From Thiovibrio sp964588325 (GTDB lineage Bacteria > Desulfobacterota > Desulfobulbia > Desulfobulbales > Desulfurivibrionaceae): DNA of 64,000 nucleotides. This document shows positions 7,684-16,144 of this stretch, one piece after another. Location of the stretch: contig CAZPOR010000003.1 of assembly GCA_964588325.1 (NCBI GenBank), positions 186,001-250,000 on the forward strand. The letters run 5' to 3'. The first letter of the stretch is position 1; every line of letters begins with the position of its first letter. The position numbers were made by a program, and so were the translations under genes. The notes under the pieces are model-generated. The model saw only the letters and a program-made list of their open reading frames with translations, did no database searches and was not told the origin of the DNA.

Positions 7684-8898
7684 TCAGCGGTTGTCCGTCA
7701 GCCGGGCCACCGCATCCCAGATCCGGTGGGCGACTTCTTCTTTGCTCAAGAGCGGCACCTCTTCCTGCGCGCCATTGCGGTCCAGCAGGGTGACTCGGTT
7801 GGTGCCGGCGCCAAAACCGGTTTCCGTTCCCCCAATATCATTGATCACAATCAGATCAAGATTCTTTTCCTTGAGTTTTCTCGCCCCTTCCTTGAGATGA
7901 TCCCGGCTCTCCGCGGCAAAGCCGACGAGTAAAGGGAATTTCGTGGAGCTTTCCTTGCGTTCTCCCAACTCCTTGAGGATATCCGGGTTGGCGACAAGCT
8001 GCAGGGAGAGTTCGGATTGCCCTTTTTTTATCTTGTGGTCCGCGGTTTCGGCGGGACGGAAATCGGACACCGCCGCGGCCTTGACGACAATGGTGGCCGC
8101 ATCGAGGCACGCCAAGACCTGGGTCCGCATTTCAAGGGCGGAGGTGACCTGGATGCATCGGATTCCCGGAGGGGCACTCAGGGAGGCGGGGCCGCTGATC
8201 AGGGTGACCGTTGCCCCCCGTTGTTTGGCTGCGGCCGCCAGGGCATAGCCCATCTTGCCGGTGGAGGGATTGCTCAAGAAACGGACCGGGTCAAAGGGCT
8301 CCCTGGTCGGGCCGGCGGTGATGAGTACCTGTTCCCCGGCAAGATCCTGGGGGGCAAAGGCGGTGAGGATGGCCTGCCGCACGTTTTCCCACTCTGTCAG
8401 GCGGCCGGGGCCTTCTTCGTTGCAGGCCATTTTCCCGCAATCGGGTTCGATAACCACATACCCGTAAGAGTTGATGGCGGCAAGGTTTGCCTGGGTGGCC
8501 GGATGCTGGAACATCGCGCTGTTCATGGCCGGACACACCAGGACTGGCCCGGAGGAGGCCAGGGTGATGGTGGCCAGCAAATTATCGGCCAAACCATGGG
8601 CCAGCCGGGCGATGGTCTGGGCCGAGGCCGGGGCGATGACCAGCAGGTCATGCTCCCTGGCCAGGCTGATGTGGGGAATTTTTTCCGGCGCCTCGGCGGC
8701 AAACATGGAGGTATGCACCGGATTGCCGGAAAGGGCCGCCATGGTCAGGGGGCTGATGAACCGGCAGGCGGCGTCGGTCATGACCACGGTAACCCGGCAG
8801 CCTTCACGGCGCAGGGCGCGAACCCAGTCCGCCACTTTGTAGGCTGCTATGCTTCCGGTGATCCCGAAAAGGATCTTTTTGTCGGTGAGAAGAGACAT
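7684..8898 (-). CDS. coaBC: bifunctional phosphopantothenoylcysteine decarboxylase/phosphopantothenate-cysteine ligase
   Basis: A 404-residue cytoplasmic enzyme making 4'-phosphopantetheine for coenzyme A. The N-terminal flavoprotein half (CoaC) shows ILFGITGSIAAYKVADW, the HISLAREHDLLVIAPAS region containing the active-site His area, and the PXMNXXM motif (PAMNSAMF). The C-terminal half (CoaB) begins at LITAGPTREPFDPVRFLSN, with the GKMGYALA and AAVSDFRP segments and KIKK lysines expected of the ligase. The length is normal for CoaBC. ATG 8898 is preferred because it places ten residues before the first beta-strand; the frame is open 32 codons further upstream. Converges with the coiled-coil gene. 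Confidence 0.95.
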   Translation of the reverse strand: MSLLTDKKILFGITGSIAAYKVADWVRALRREGCRVTVVMTDAACRFISPLTMAALSGNPVHTSMFAAEAPEKIPHISLAREHDLLVIAPASAQTIARLAHGLADNLLATITLASSGPVLVCPAMNSAMFQHPATQANLAAINSYGYVVIEPDCGKMACNEEGPGRLTEWENVRQAILTAFAPQDLAGEQVLITAGPTREPFDPVRFLSNPSTGKMGYALAAAAKQRGATVTLISGPASLSAPPGIRCIQVTSALEMRTQVLACLDAATIVVKAAAVSDFRPAETADHKIKKGQSELSLQLVANPDILKELGERKESSTKFPLLVGFAAESRDHLKEGARKLKEKNLDLIVINDIGGTETGFGAGTNRVTLLDRNGAQEEVPLLSKEEVAHRIWDAVARLTDNR

Positions 8899-8920
8899 GG
8901 CTTCGCGCCTGCTGATTTTT

Positions 8921-9451
8921 TTATAAGCCGGAACCGAAGGGGTTTGCCGAATTGACGCCGCCTGCCGCGATGTCTTCCGTGACATAGATGGCAATCTCCG
9001 TGCGCATGAGCAGTTTATTCTCGGTCAGGACGATGGTGCAGGTTTTGTTTGGTTTGGTGAAGGCCAGCAACACATTCTTGTACCGGGTGGAGCCCGCAAG
9101 CTTCCAGCCGTTTCTGGGCATGTTGTTGCTGAAAAAATCGGCGGACGAGGAGATGTCGACCCGGCCGTTGTATTGCAATACCCCGCCAGCAAAGGAGTCG
9201 GTCCGGACGACCATGCTTTTTTCCCGGTCCCAATCGAACTCGCTGGGGATCAGGATGTCGGAGAATTCATTGGCCCGATAAGGCTGTCCCGTGGAAGAAG
9301 CGGCGGACGAGGCGAAGGGATCCGAGGAAACACCTTGGTCGGTGCTGGCGCCAAGGCCCAATTCGGCGCAGCCGCTCAGGGTTGCAAGGCTTGCGAGCGC
9401 AAGAATGGTTGTGAGGAAAACAGTGCGGAACGGTTTGCATGGGGTTGTCAT
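8921..9451 (-). CDS. unrecognised outer-membrane-type lipoprotein
   Basis: A 176-residue protein with a lipoprotein signal: basic start, hydrophobic stretch and lipobox LSGC (Cys28). The mature part begins with a Ser/Ala-rich linker, then IPSEFDWDREKSMVV, NGRVDISSSADFF, MPRNGWKL and a strand-rich C-terminal half. The pattern 'small-step beta strands with a MxxNGW motif' is common in hypothetical lipoproteins of this bacterial group, but I cannot name the family. AGGAGG seven bases upstream of ATG 9451 supports the start. It lies 22 bases upstream of the coaBC start on the same strand, so the two may be cotranscribed. Confidence 0.75.
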   Translation of the reverse strand: MTTPCKPFRTVFLTTILALASLATLSGCAELGLGASTDQGVSSDPFASSAASSTGQPYRANEFSDILIPSEFDWDREKSMVVRTDSFAGGVLQYNGRVDISSSADFFSNNMPRNGWKLAGSTRYKNVLLAFTKPNKTCTIVLTENKLLMRTEIAIYVTEDIAAGGVNSANPFGSGL

Positions 9452-9488
9452 GGAAGGCCTCCTGGTAATGGGGTGAAAGACAATACGG

Positions 9489-9998
9489 TTATAACTCTTT
9501 GACGATGAATTCCGCCAAAGGTTTTCTCTGTGATTGCTGATCGCGGCGGCTGGGGTTGCCGATGGCGATGACTGCCATCAGCTCCAGATTCGCGGGCAGC
9601 TCAAGAATCTGGCCGACTTTTCCCCTGTTTTTCAGAATCTGTCCGAGCCAAACCGCCCCAAGGCCAATGGCCTCGGCTGCCAGCAGCATGTTCTGGATGC
9701 AGGCCCCGGCTGATTGCGCGTCTTTAAGATCGTCATACATGGCCTGCCTGTCAAGATAGACCCCGATCAGTGCAGGGGCGGCGAGGACAATATGGCCGTA
9801 GGTGGTCTGCTCGGCCAACTTGCCGCGGATTGCCGCATCGGTAATAATGGCAAACCGCCAGGGCTGATTGTTCAGGCCGGAAGGCGCCCAGACCCCGGCC
9901 TGGATGATTTCATAGAGCGTGTTGCTGTCCACCGGCTGTCCGGTGAAGTTTCGGATACTGCGCCGTTGTTCGATGGCTTCAAGAATCGGTGAAGGCAT
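9489..9998 (-). CDS. nitroreductase-family FMN oxidoreductase
   Basis: A 169-residue flavin enzyme of the nitroreductase superfamily. The N-terminal EAIEQRRSIRNFTGQPV is the classic FMN-phosphate-binding RRSxRxF motif; APSGLNNQPWRF matches the family's PS..N.QPW motif; the C-terminal AIGLGAVWLGQI and VIAIGNPSR complete the fold. The members reduce nitro compounds, quinones or other substrates with NAD(P)H; the substrate here is unknown. ATG 9998 gives the usual family N-terminus, but there is no clear ribosome-binding site and an in-frame ATG at 10076 would add 26 residues. Transcribed divergently from tatD. Confidence 0.85.
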   Translation of the reverse strand: MPSPILEAIEQRRSIRNFTGQPVDSNTLYEIIQAGVWAPSGLNNQPWRFAIITDAAIRGKLAEQTTYGHIVLAAPALIGVYLDRQAMYDDLKDAQSAGACIQNMLLAAEAIGLGAVWLGQILKNRGKVGQILELPANLELMAVIAIGNPSRRDQQSQRKPLAEFIVKEL

Positions 9999-10173
9999 GG
10001 GGGTGAGGGCGGGTCGCGCTGTAAGGAGTATCGATGGGTAACTGTTCGGAACACCCTGAAATTTCAAGAAAATCATAGCCGGTCTGGCAATGGTTTGTCA
10101 AACGGTTTCCGTGTGGCGGCCCGTATTGCGCAAGAAATAAAAACCTGTTAGTAACTGCGGCCAGGAGGCTTGC

Positions 10174-11004
10174 ATGGAAAAAACAACCCGAAAAACAGAG
10201 ATCGCCCTGCCGGTTCCAGGCAACGGGGCAGTGCTGATCGATACCCATTGTCATCTCGATATGTCGGCCTATGCGGCGGATTATGATGCGGTGCTGGCGC
10301 GGGCCTTGGCTGCGGGAGTCACCCGGATCATCACCGTGGGCATCGATCTGGAAAGCTCGCGCCGGGCCATTGCGCTGGCTGAACAGCACGACGGCATTTA
10401 TGCCACGGTGGGGGTGCATCCCCATAATGTCGCGGACCTCGGAGAGGAATCGTATGCGGAGTTGCGGGGGCTGTGCAGCCACGCAAAGGTCGTGGCCTAC
10501 GGCGAGATCGGCCTTGATTATGTGAAAAATTATGCTCCTGTTGCTTTGCAAAAGGAGCATTTTGCCCGGCAGGTCGCCCTGGCCAAGGAAGTGCAACTGC
10601 CCCTGGTGGTCCATGACCGCGAGGCCCATGACGATATCATGGAAATTCTTGAGGCTGCCGGGCCGTTTCCCGCCGGCGGGGTGATGCACTGCTTTTCCGG
10701 GGATGCCCCCTTTGCCCGACGGGTGCTTGCCCTGGGCTTTTATATCTCCATCCCAGGGGTGGTAACCTTTGCCAAGGCCGAGATGCTCCACGAAGCGGTG
10801 CGGGAGATTCCCCTTGCCTCGCTGGTTTTGGAAACGGACGGGCCGTTCCTTGCCCCGGCGCCCAAGCGCGGGAGGCGCAACGAGCCGCGGCTCATGCTTT
10901 TCACCGCCCAGAAGGTGGCGGAGTTGAAAGAGGTTTCCCTTGAGGAGGTGGCTCGACAGACCACCATCAATGCCGTGCGGCTTTTCGGCCTGGAAGGACG
11001 GTGA
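10174..11004 (+). CDS. TatD-family metal-dependent hydrolase (DNase)
   Basis: A 276-residue TIM-barrel hydrolase. DTHCHLDMSAY near residue 23 carries the first metal-binding His pair; YGEIGLDY supplies the metal Glu; PLVVHDREAHDD, VMHCFSGD and LVLETDGPFLAP supply the later His and Asp ligands. The family acts on DNA ends and possibly D-aminoacyl substrates. The N-terminus is about 20 residues longer than usual, but AGGAGG five bases before ATG 10174 supports this start. It is followed after five bases by the YggS gene, so the two form an operon. Confidence 0.93.
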   Translation: MEKTTRKTEIALPVPGNGAVLIDTHCHLDMSAYAADYDAVLARALAAGVTRIITVGIDLESSRRAIALAEQHDGIYATVGVHPHNVADLGEESYAELRGLCSHAKVVAYGEIGLDYVKNYAPVALQKEHFARQVALAKEVQLPLVVHDREAHDDIMEILEAAGPFPAGGVMHCFSGDAPFARRVLALGFYISIPGVVTFAKAEMLHEAVREIPLASLVLETDGPFLAPAPKRGRRNEPRLMLFTAQKVAELKEVSLEEVARQTTINAVRLFGLEGR

Positions 11005-11009
11005 GATAG

Positions 11010-11699
11010 ATGGGCACGGTGGCGGAAAATATCGAGGCAATCCGGGCCAGGATGCGGGCAGCGGCACAGCGGTGTGGGCGCGATCCGCATTCGGTGCGGC
11101 TGGTGGCGGTGAGCAAGCGGCAACCGCTTGCGGCGATCCGCGAGGCCATGGCATGTGGGCAGATGGTGTTTGGCGAGAATTATCTGCAGGAGGCCGAGGA
11201 CAAGGTCGCGGCCGTGGGCCAGGGTGCGATCTGGCATTGCATCGGGCATCTGCAGTCCAACAAGGCCCGGATCGCGGCGGAGATCTTTGACTGCATCGAA
11301 ACCATCGACCGGCTCAAGCTGGCCAAGGCATTGGAAACCAGGCTCGCCGAACTGGGCAAGACCATGCCTGCTTTGGTGCAGGTCAACGTGGGCGGGGAGG
11401 CGCAGAAGGCCGGGGTTGCCCCCGAGGATGCAGGGCAGCTCTGCCGTGAGCTGCAACAGTTTCCGCATTTGAAACTGCAAGGGCTCATGACCATGCCGCC
11501 CTTTGTCGAGAACCCGGAGGAAAGCCGAGCCTGTTTCCGTCAGCTTCGCCTGCTGGGAGAAGAGCTTGCCGCCCAAGGCCTCATCGGCCAGCATGGGCCA
11601 ATGCAGCTCTCCATGGGCATGTCCGGGGATTTCGAGGTGGCCATCGAGGAAGGCGCCACCCTGGTGCGGGTGGGCACGGCCCTGTTCGGCGAGCGGTAG
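11010..11699 (+). CDS. YggS/PLPBP-family pyridoxal phosphate homeostasis protein
   Basis: A 229-residue single-domain PLP protein with the fold of alanine racemase's barrel. RLVAVSKRQP contains the PLP-binding Lys; VFGENYLQEAEDK, WHCIGHLQSNKA, LVQVNVGGE, GLMTMPP and the C-terminal MGMSGDFEVAIEEGATLVRVGTALFG are all family hallmarks. The members buffer free PLP and influence amino-acid metabolism rather than catalyse a known reaction. Cotranscribed with tatD. ATG 11010 begins five bases after the tatD stop. Confidence 0.94.
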   Translation: MGTVAENIEAIRARMRAAAQRCGRDPHSVRLVAVSKRQPLAAIREAMACGQMVFGENYLQEAEDKVAAVGQGAIWHCIGHLQSNKARIAAEIFDCIETIDRLKLAKALETRLAELGKTMPALVQVNVGGEAQKAGVAPEDAGQLCRELQQFPHLKLQGLMTMPPFVENPEESRACFRQLRLLGEELAAQGLIGQHGPMQLSMGMSGDFEVAIEEGATLVRVGTALFGER

Positions 11700-11719
11700 C
11701 CGCCCAATTCACTTCGTGC

Positions 11720-12292
11720 TCAGTTCAACTCGTCATCCTTCCAGTACTTGGTGCCCTTGACCGTGGCCTGGAGCGCCAGGCCGCTCTGGGTCAACTGGTA
11801 GATGGTGATTCCGTTGAACAAGGCCTCGCCTCCCACGGCCGCGCCTTTATCGCTGGCCTTGGCCGCGGCATCGGCATGCCCCCCGAATTCCCAGCCGCTA
11901 TCGATGAATTTCGTCAGGGTTGCCCGGTCGTGGAAGACAAAGACGGCGCGAAAATCCTTAACCCCGAGCCCCAAGCCGATTCCGGCCGCCCCCATCTTCA
12001 TGAACACGGGCTTGCTGGCCCTGGCGTCGGTGACAACCCCATGGCCGCCGCCGACGCTGACGAAGATCACATTGATGTCGGCGTTGTTGAACACCGCATA
12101 GCCAGGGGCCTTGGCAATCTCAGCCTTTGCCTGGGGCCGAACCTTGTACAGCTCGGTCAGCACTTCGTCGCGCATGGCAAGCACCGCCTTGCGCTTGTCC
12201 TGGATGGTTGTCCCGGTGGTCGTGGCGCAGCCCGTCAGCAGGCAGGCGAGCGCCAGAGCGCCTAATGCGATCTTTGTCCGTTCCATCAACAT
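11720..12292 (-). CDS. YSC84/SYLF-domain lipoprotein
   Basis: A 190-residue lipoprotein with lipobox LLTGC (around residue 20). The SYLF (YSC84) domain follows: AEIAKAPGYAVFNNADINV, a glycine-rich stretch (VGGGHGVVTD), KMGAAGIGLGLGVKDF, and the C-terminal LFNGITIYQLTQSGLALQATV. Bacterial members are outer-membrane associated and of uncertain function; eukaryotic ones bind phosphoinositides. ATG 12292 follows AAGGA at eight bases; longer in-frame starts run into the intergenic region. It lies 58 bases after the small periplasmic protein gene on the same strand. Confidence 0.87.
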   Translation of the reverse strand: MLMERTKIALGALALACLLTGCATTTGTTIQDKRKAVLAMRDEVLTELYKVRPQAKAEIAKAPGYAVFNNADINVIFVSVGGGHGVVTDARASKPVFMKMGAAGIGLGLGVKDFRAVFVFHDRATLTKFIDSGWEFGGHADAAAKASDKGAAVGGEALFNGITIYQLTQSGLALQATVKGTKYWKDDELN

Positions 12293-12350
12293 CGTTTTGT
12301 TCCTTGTGTCGTATGCCATCATGAGCCGGAGGTCAGGCCTGTATGCGTGT

Positions 12351-12734
12351 TTAACGATTGCGGCCTTTGCCAGGCCCCATACCCCCGCCAGGCCCCATGC
12401 CGCTGCCAGGGCCCATCCCTCCGCCCCCGGGGCCCATGCCCCCACCCATTGCCGGAGGTTCATCGGGCAGGGTGATGCCGCGTTCCTTGGCAAGGGCCTT
12501 CATCCGTTCGTGATGTTCCTTCCGGATTTGTTCGCGTTCTTCCGCTGTTTTGGCGGCGCGCATTTTCAAGCGATGTTCCTCGCGCTCCTGCGGCGTCATC
12601 ATCTGACTGCCGTAAATCTGCTCTTGTGCTTGGGTTTGTTGTTGGGCGCGTTCCTGCTCGGCCGCCAGCGCGATGCCGAGGGAAAGCGTCAGAGCGGTAG
12701 CGGCCACGGACAGAAGTACCATTTTTTTCAGCAT
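12351..12734 (-). CDS. small periplasmic charged-helix protein with Gly/Met-rich tail
   Basis: A 127-residue exported protein. A signal peptide (MLKKMVLLSVAATALTLSLG...ALAA) precedes a helical segment MTPQEREEHRLKMRAAKTAEEREQI with many Glu, Arg and His residues, HHERMKALAKERGITLP, and a tail of repeated GGMGPG units. The helical part resembles small periplasmic proteins of the Spy/CpxP-like type; the Met- and His-rich composition could bind metals (inference). AGGAGG seven bases before ATG 12734 supports the start. It is upstream of the SYLF lipoprotein gene and probably cotranscribed with it. A palindromic site lies about 130 bases upstream (12865-12886). Confidence 0.7.
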   Translation of the reverse strand: MLKKMVLLSVAATALTLSLGIALAAEQERAQQQTQAQEQIYGSQMMTPQEREEHRLKMRAAKTAEEREQIRKEHHERMKALAKERGITLPDEPPAMGGGMGPGGGGMGPGSGMGPGGGMGPGKGRNR

Positions 12735-12864
12735 AATGCCTCCTGTGAGTTTGGGTGAGGGAAACATGCCAAGCCCCACACCATTATGGGGAGCGGGGTG
12801 GTGCCGTTGTTGCGTTACGCTGTATTTGCACGATGTAGCGTTGAAAAAATGGTCAGCAAAATTT

Positions 12865-12886
12865 CATGATTCTCATCATGGAGAAT
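12865..12886. promoter_or_regulatory. two overlapping palindromes in a divergent promoter region
   Basis: CATGAT-TCTC-ATCATG (12865-12880) and ATTCTC-ATCATG-GAGAAT (12869-12886) are each perfect 6-bp inverted repeats that overlap. They lie in the 261-base spacer between the small periplasmic protein gene (minus) and the U32 peptidase gene (plus), where a dimeric repressor could bind. No known consensus was recognised; the rest of the spacer shows nothing definite. Confidence 0.35.
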
Positions 12887-12995
12887 TCCGCCTGTGATGT
12901 CAATTGAGAAAAAATGCTCGCAACGGGTGTAACAGCAGCCTGGGAATCTGATTTTGCCGGAAGCGGATCGGCTCTCAATCTGGTACAGTAGGCCA

Positions 12996-15260
12996 ATGGA
13001 AAAACATTCTGCACGGAACATGGAACTGCTTGCCCCGGCCGGCACCATCGAGGCCTTTGAGGCGGCGGTGGAGAGCGGGGCCGACGCCATCTATATCGGC
13101 GCCCCGGCCTTTAACGCCCGCGCCCTGGCCCGCCATTTCTCCCTGGCCGAGGTGGCGGCCATGATCGACCATGCCCACAAGAACCGGGTCAGGGTCTATC
13201 TGGCCATGAACAGCCTGATGAAGGAAAACGAGATCAGCAAGGCGGTGGAGGAGTTGGCCGCCCTTGAGGCGCTCAAGGCCGATGCCCTCATCATTCAGGA
13301 TCTGGGCATCTCCTATCTGGCCCGCAAGTTTTTTCCCGGCTTGCGGTTGCATGCCAGCACTCTCATGGGCGCGCACAATTCCCTCAATGTGCGGCAGTTT
13401 GCCGAGATGGGATTTGCGCGGGTGGTGCTGGCCCGGGAGATGACGTTACACGAGATCGGCCAGATCCACAGGCAATGCCCGGTGGAGTTGGAGGTGTTTG
13501 TGCACGGCGCCCTGTGTTTCGCCTATTCCGGGTTGTGTCTGTTCAGCAGCTATCTTGGCGGAAAAAGCGGTCTCAGGGGGAGATGCGTCCAGCCATGCCG
13601 CAGGCGGTACACCTGGGGCGGCAAAGGCCGCGGGACTGGGGCTCCGGCCGGGTATCTTTTTTCCATGAACGATCTGGCAGGGTTGGAGCTGATCCCCCAA
13701 CTGCGGCAGGCCGGGGTCAGTTCGCTCAAGATCGAAGGGCGGATGCGCAGCCCCCAGTATGTGGCCTCGGTGGTCAAGGCCTATCGGCTGGCCCTGGATA
13801 ACCCTGCAACCCCCGCGGTGCTGGCCGAGGCGAAAGCGCTGCTGGATCAGGCCATGGGCCGCAAGGCTTCGCTTGGGTATTTCAAAAAGGCCCAGCCAAC
13901 GGACATCATCGCCCCGCAGCACTCGGGAAATATCGGCCTGTTTCTGGGCAAGACCGAGAAGGTCACTGGGAATCGCGCCCAGATGACCCTCAAGGAACCG
14001 CTTCGGGTTGGTGACCGGCTCCGTATCCATCAGGAGGGTTCGGGCGAGCGGCAATCTTTTACCCTCAAGGGGCTGTGGCAGGGGAAGGTTGCCTTGGAAA
14101 AGGCCAAAGCAGGCAGCAAGGTGCAGTTGGACCTGCCCGCGGGGGCGCAATGGGGCGACAGCCTCTACAAGGTGGATTTGGGCGAGCGGCGCCAGCAGGC
14201 AACCAGGAAGGGAATCCAACCGGGGGTATTCAGCAAGAAGGTGGCCAATCTGGTTGATCCCCGCAAACTGGCGCAGATCGCCCATTTTCTGGGAAAGCCG
14301 GTCAACAGGCCGGCGGTGGCCAAGACCCGGGAGGAACGGCCGGCCCGCGGCCAGAGTCAGCAGGGACAGGCGCAGGGCCGGCGGGGCGTGGTCCCGGTGC
14401 AGCTTCCTTTGGAGTGGTGGCTGAAGATCGATGATTTTGACTTGCTTAAAGTGCAGTTGCCAACCCCGCCGTCGCGACTGGTCATCACTTTGTCCCGGCA
14501 GACATTTGCCCAATACTCCCGGCAGCAGAAACGGTTGATTCCGTATCGCCGGCGGCTGGTTTGGGCATTGCCCCCGGTGATTCTGGAGGAGGACCTGCAA
14601 TTTTACCGCGACGCCATCGGCCATCTGCGCACCAGCGGATATAATGCCTGGCAGATCGGCCATATCGGCCAGCGGCTGTTTTTTGCGGCGGATGTCCAGG
14701 CGGTGGATGCGCCGGGCGGGGAAGGCCCTCTGCCCGGCAGGAAAAAAGGGGGGGCAGGGAAACCGCCGGCCGAGAGGCTGCTTCTGTGTGGCGACTACAC
14801 CCTGAATATCTTGAACAGCATGAGCGTGCAGGCCCTGGCCGGACTAGGGCTCGGCAATGTCCAACTGGCCGTTGAAACCGACCGGCAGAACCTGTTTGAT
14901 GTTTTCGGTCATAAAAACGTGTTGCCCATGGGAATGACCATTTTTGGCCAGCCCCCGCTTTTCACCGCCCGGCTGGCTTCGCCCTTTTTTAAATACGATC
15001 AGCCCCTGATCAGCCCCAAGGGCGAGGCGATCGTCCTCAAGCAGCGCTGGGGGCAGACCGTGGCCGTGGCTGACCAGCCTTTTTCCCTTATGCCGCACTG
15101 TACCGAGCTTGCCGCCCGGGGTGTCGCTTACGGGGTGGTCGATCTCTCCCACATGCACCCCCGTCCGGACGAACTGGTCGCGGTCTTCCGCCAGTCCGGC
15201 CAGCCGGGACGCGGAGGGCGCAGGCTCAGAACCTTCAACTATACGGGGAATCTGCTCTAG
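12996..15260 (+). CDS. peptidase U32 family protein
   Basis: A 754-residue cytoplasmic protein. The N-terminal TIM-barrel-like region starts MELLAPAGTIEAFEAAVESGADAIYIG. The U32 signature is present as ELEVFVHGALCFAYSGLC with following Ser and Cys residues (RGRCVQPCRR). A long C-terminal extension (about residues 340-754) is present as in the larger U32 proteins. Family members include collagenase-like proteins and RNA-modification or ubiquinone-pathway partners carrying an iron-sulfur cluster, so 'peptidase' may be a misnomer. ATG 12996 gives an eight-residue lead; the alternative ATG 13020 starts directly at MELLAPAG. Neither has a strong ribosome-binding site. Confidence 0.88.
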   Translation: MEKHSARNMELLAPAGTIEAFEAAVESGADAIYIGAPAFNARALARHFSLAEVAAMIDHAHKNRVRVYLAMNSLMKENEISKAVEELAALEALKADALIIQDLGISYLARKFFPGLRLHASTLMGAHNSLNVRQFAEMGFARVVLAREMTLHEIGQIHRQCPVELEVFVHGALCFAYSGLCLFSSYLGGKSGLRGRCVQPCRRRYTWGGKGRGTGAPAGYLFSMNDLAGLELIPQLRQAGVSSLKIEGRMRSPQYVASVVKAYRLALDNPATPAVLAEAKALLDQAMGRKASLGYFKKAQPTDIIAPQHSGNIGLFLGKTEKVTGNRAQMTLKEPLRVGDRLRIHQEGSGERQSFTLKGLWQGKVALEKAKAGSKVQLDLPAGAQWGDSLYKVDLGERRQQATRKGIQPGVFSKKVANLVDPRKLAQIAHFLGKPVNRPAVAKTREERPARGQSQQGQAQGRRGVVPVQLPLEWWLKIDDFDLLKVQLPTPPSRLVITLSRQTFAQYSRQQKRLIPYRRRLVWALPPVILEEDLQFYRDAIGHLRTSGYNAWQIGHIGQRLFFAADVQAVDAPGGEGPLPGRKKGGAGKPPAERLLLCGDYTLNILNSMSVQALAGLGLGNVQLAVETDRQNLFDVFGHKNVLPMGMTIFGQPPLFTARLASPFFKYDQPLISPKGEAIVLKQRWGQTVAVADQPFSLMPHCTELAARGVAYGVVDLSHMHPRPDELVAVFRQSGQPGRGGRRLRTFNYTGNLL

Positions 15261-15400
15261 CGCTTTTACTCCGCGTCCTGAGGCGATTGAATCTTTGCCG
15301 TAGCGGCTGTTTTTTGGTCCGCCGCCGTGATTGTGCTATTATGTATCATTGGCAGAGTTTCGCCGTGGGTCATTCCTTCCGCTTTCAAGCAAGGTGCATC

Positions 15401-16144
15401 ATGGGTAAGCGAGCCATATCCCTCTTCATCGCTGTTCTCCTGTGTCTGGCGAGCCAGGCGTCTGCCTTGTCCGCCCCCCTGGTGCTCAACACCTCGTATT
15501 TTCCCCCGATCAACTCGCCGGACAAGAGTGGTTTTCTTGATCTTCTCTACCAGGAACTTTTTGCCAGGCTGGGAATAGCTTTTGAGATTCAGATGCTGCC
15601 CGCGGAGCGGGCCTTGCAGAACGCCAATGCCGGGATCGATGACGGTGATACCTGCCGGATCGCTGGGTTGCAGGCCACCTATCCCAATCTGGTGCATACC
15701 ACCGAGCCGGTCTTGGGCTACCAGATGGCCGTTTTCAGCAGGGAGGAAAAATTCCCGGTTTCCGGACCGGAGAGCCTCGAGCCCTACGCATTGGGCATAG
15801 TCACCGGCTGGAAAATCCTGGAGCGCACCACCCGGCAGCATCCTTCCCGAACCATGGTTGACAGCGCTGATCAGCTTTTCTGGATGCTCGACCAGGGCCG
15901 GGTGGATATTGCCCTCATCGAACGGCTGGTGGGGATGGAGGCTGTCAACCGCTTGGGCATCAAGGGGGGTCGCATCCTCTCGCCGCCTTTTCTTACCGGG
16001 GACTGGTTTCTCTACCTGCACAAGAAACACCAGGCCTTGATTCCCCGCATTGATGCGGAACTGCGGAAGATGAAGCAGGACGGCGCGTATGAACGCATCC
16101 GGCAGCAGGTGTTTGGCCGGTATGAGAAATCGATAGCCCGATGA
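15401..16144 (+). CDS. periplasmic solute-binding protein, family 3-like
   Basis: A 247-residue exported protein. The signal peptide (MGKRAISLFIAVLLCLASQASA) is followed by a bilobed binding-protein sequence: LVLNTSYFPPINSPDKSGFLDLLYQELFARLG, LPAERALQNANAGIDDGD, a hinge-like ALGIVTGWKILE, and DQLFWMLDQGRVDIALIER. AAGGTG precedes ATG 15401. It overlaps the downstream hybrid histidine kinase by four bases (ATGA), so it most likely serves as a periplasmic ligand receptor for that kinase rather than for an ABC importer; no permease genes are nearby. Ligand unknown. Confidence 0.85.
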   Translation: MGKRAISLFIAVLLCLASQASALSAPLVLNTSYFPPINSPDKSGFLDLLYQELFARLGIAFEIQMLPAERALQNANAGIDDGDTCRIAGLQATYPNLVHTTEPVLGYQMAVFSREEKFPVSGPESLEPYALGIVTGWKILERTTRQHPSRTMVDSADQLFWMLDQGRVDIALIERLVGMEAVNRLGIKGGRILSPPFLTGDWFLYLHKKHQALIPRIDAELRKMKQDGAYERIRQQVFGRYEKSIAR

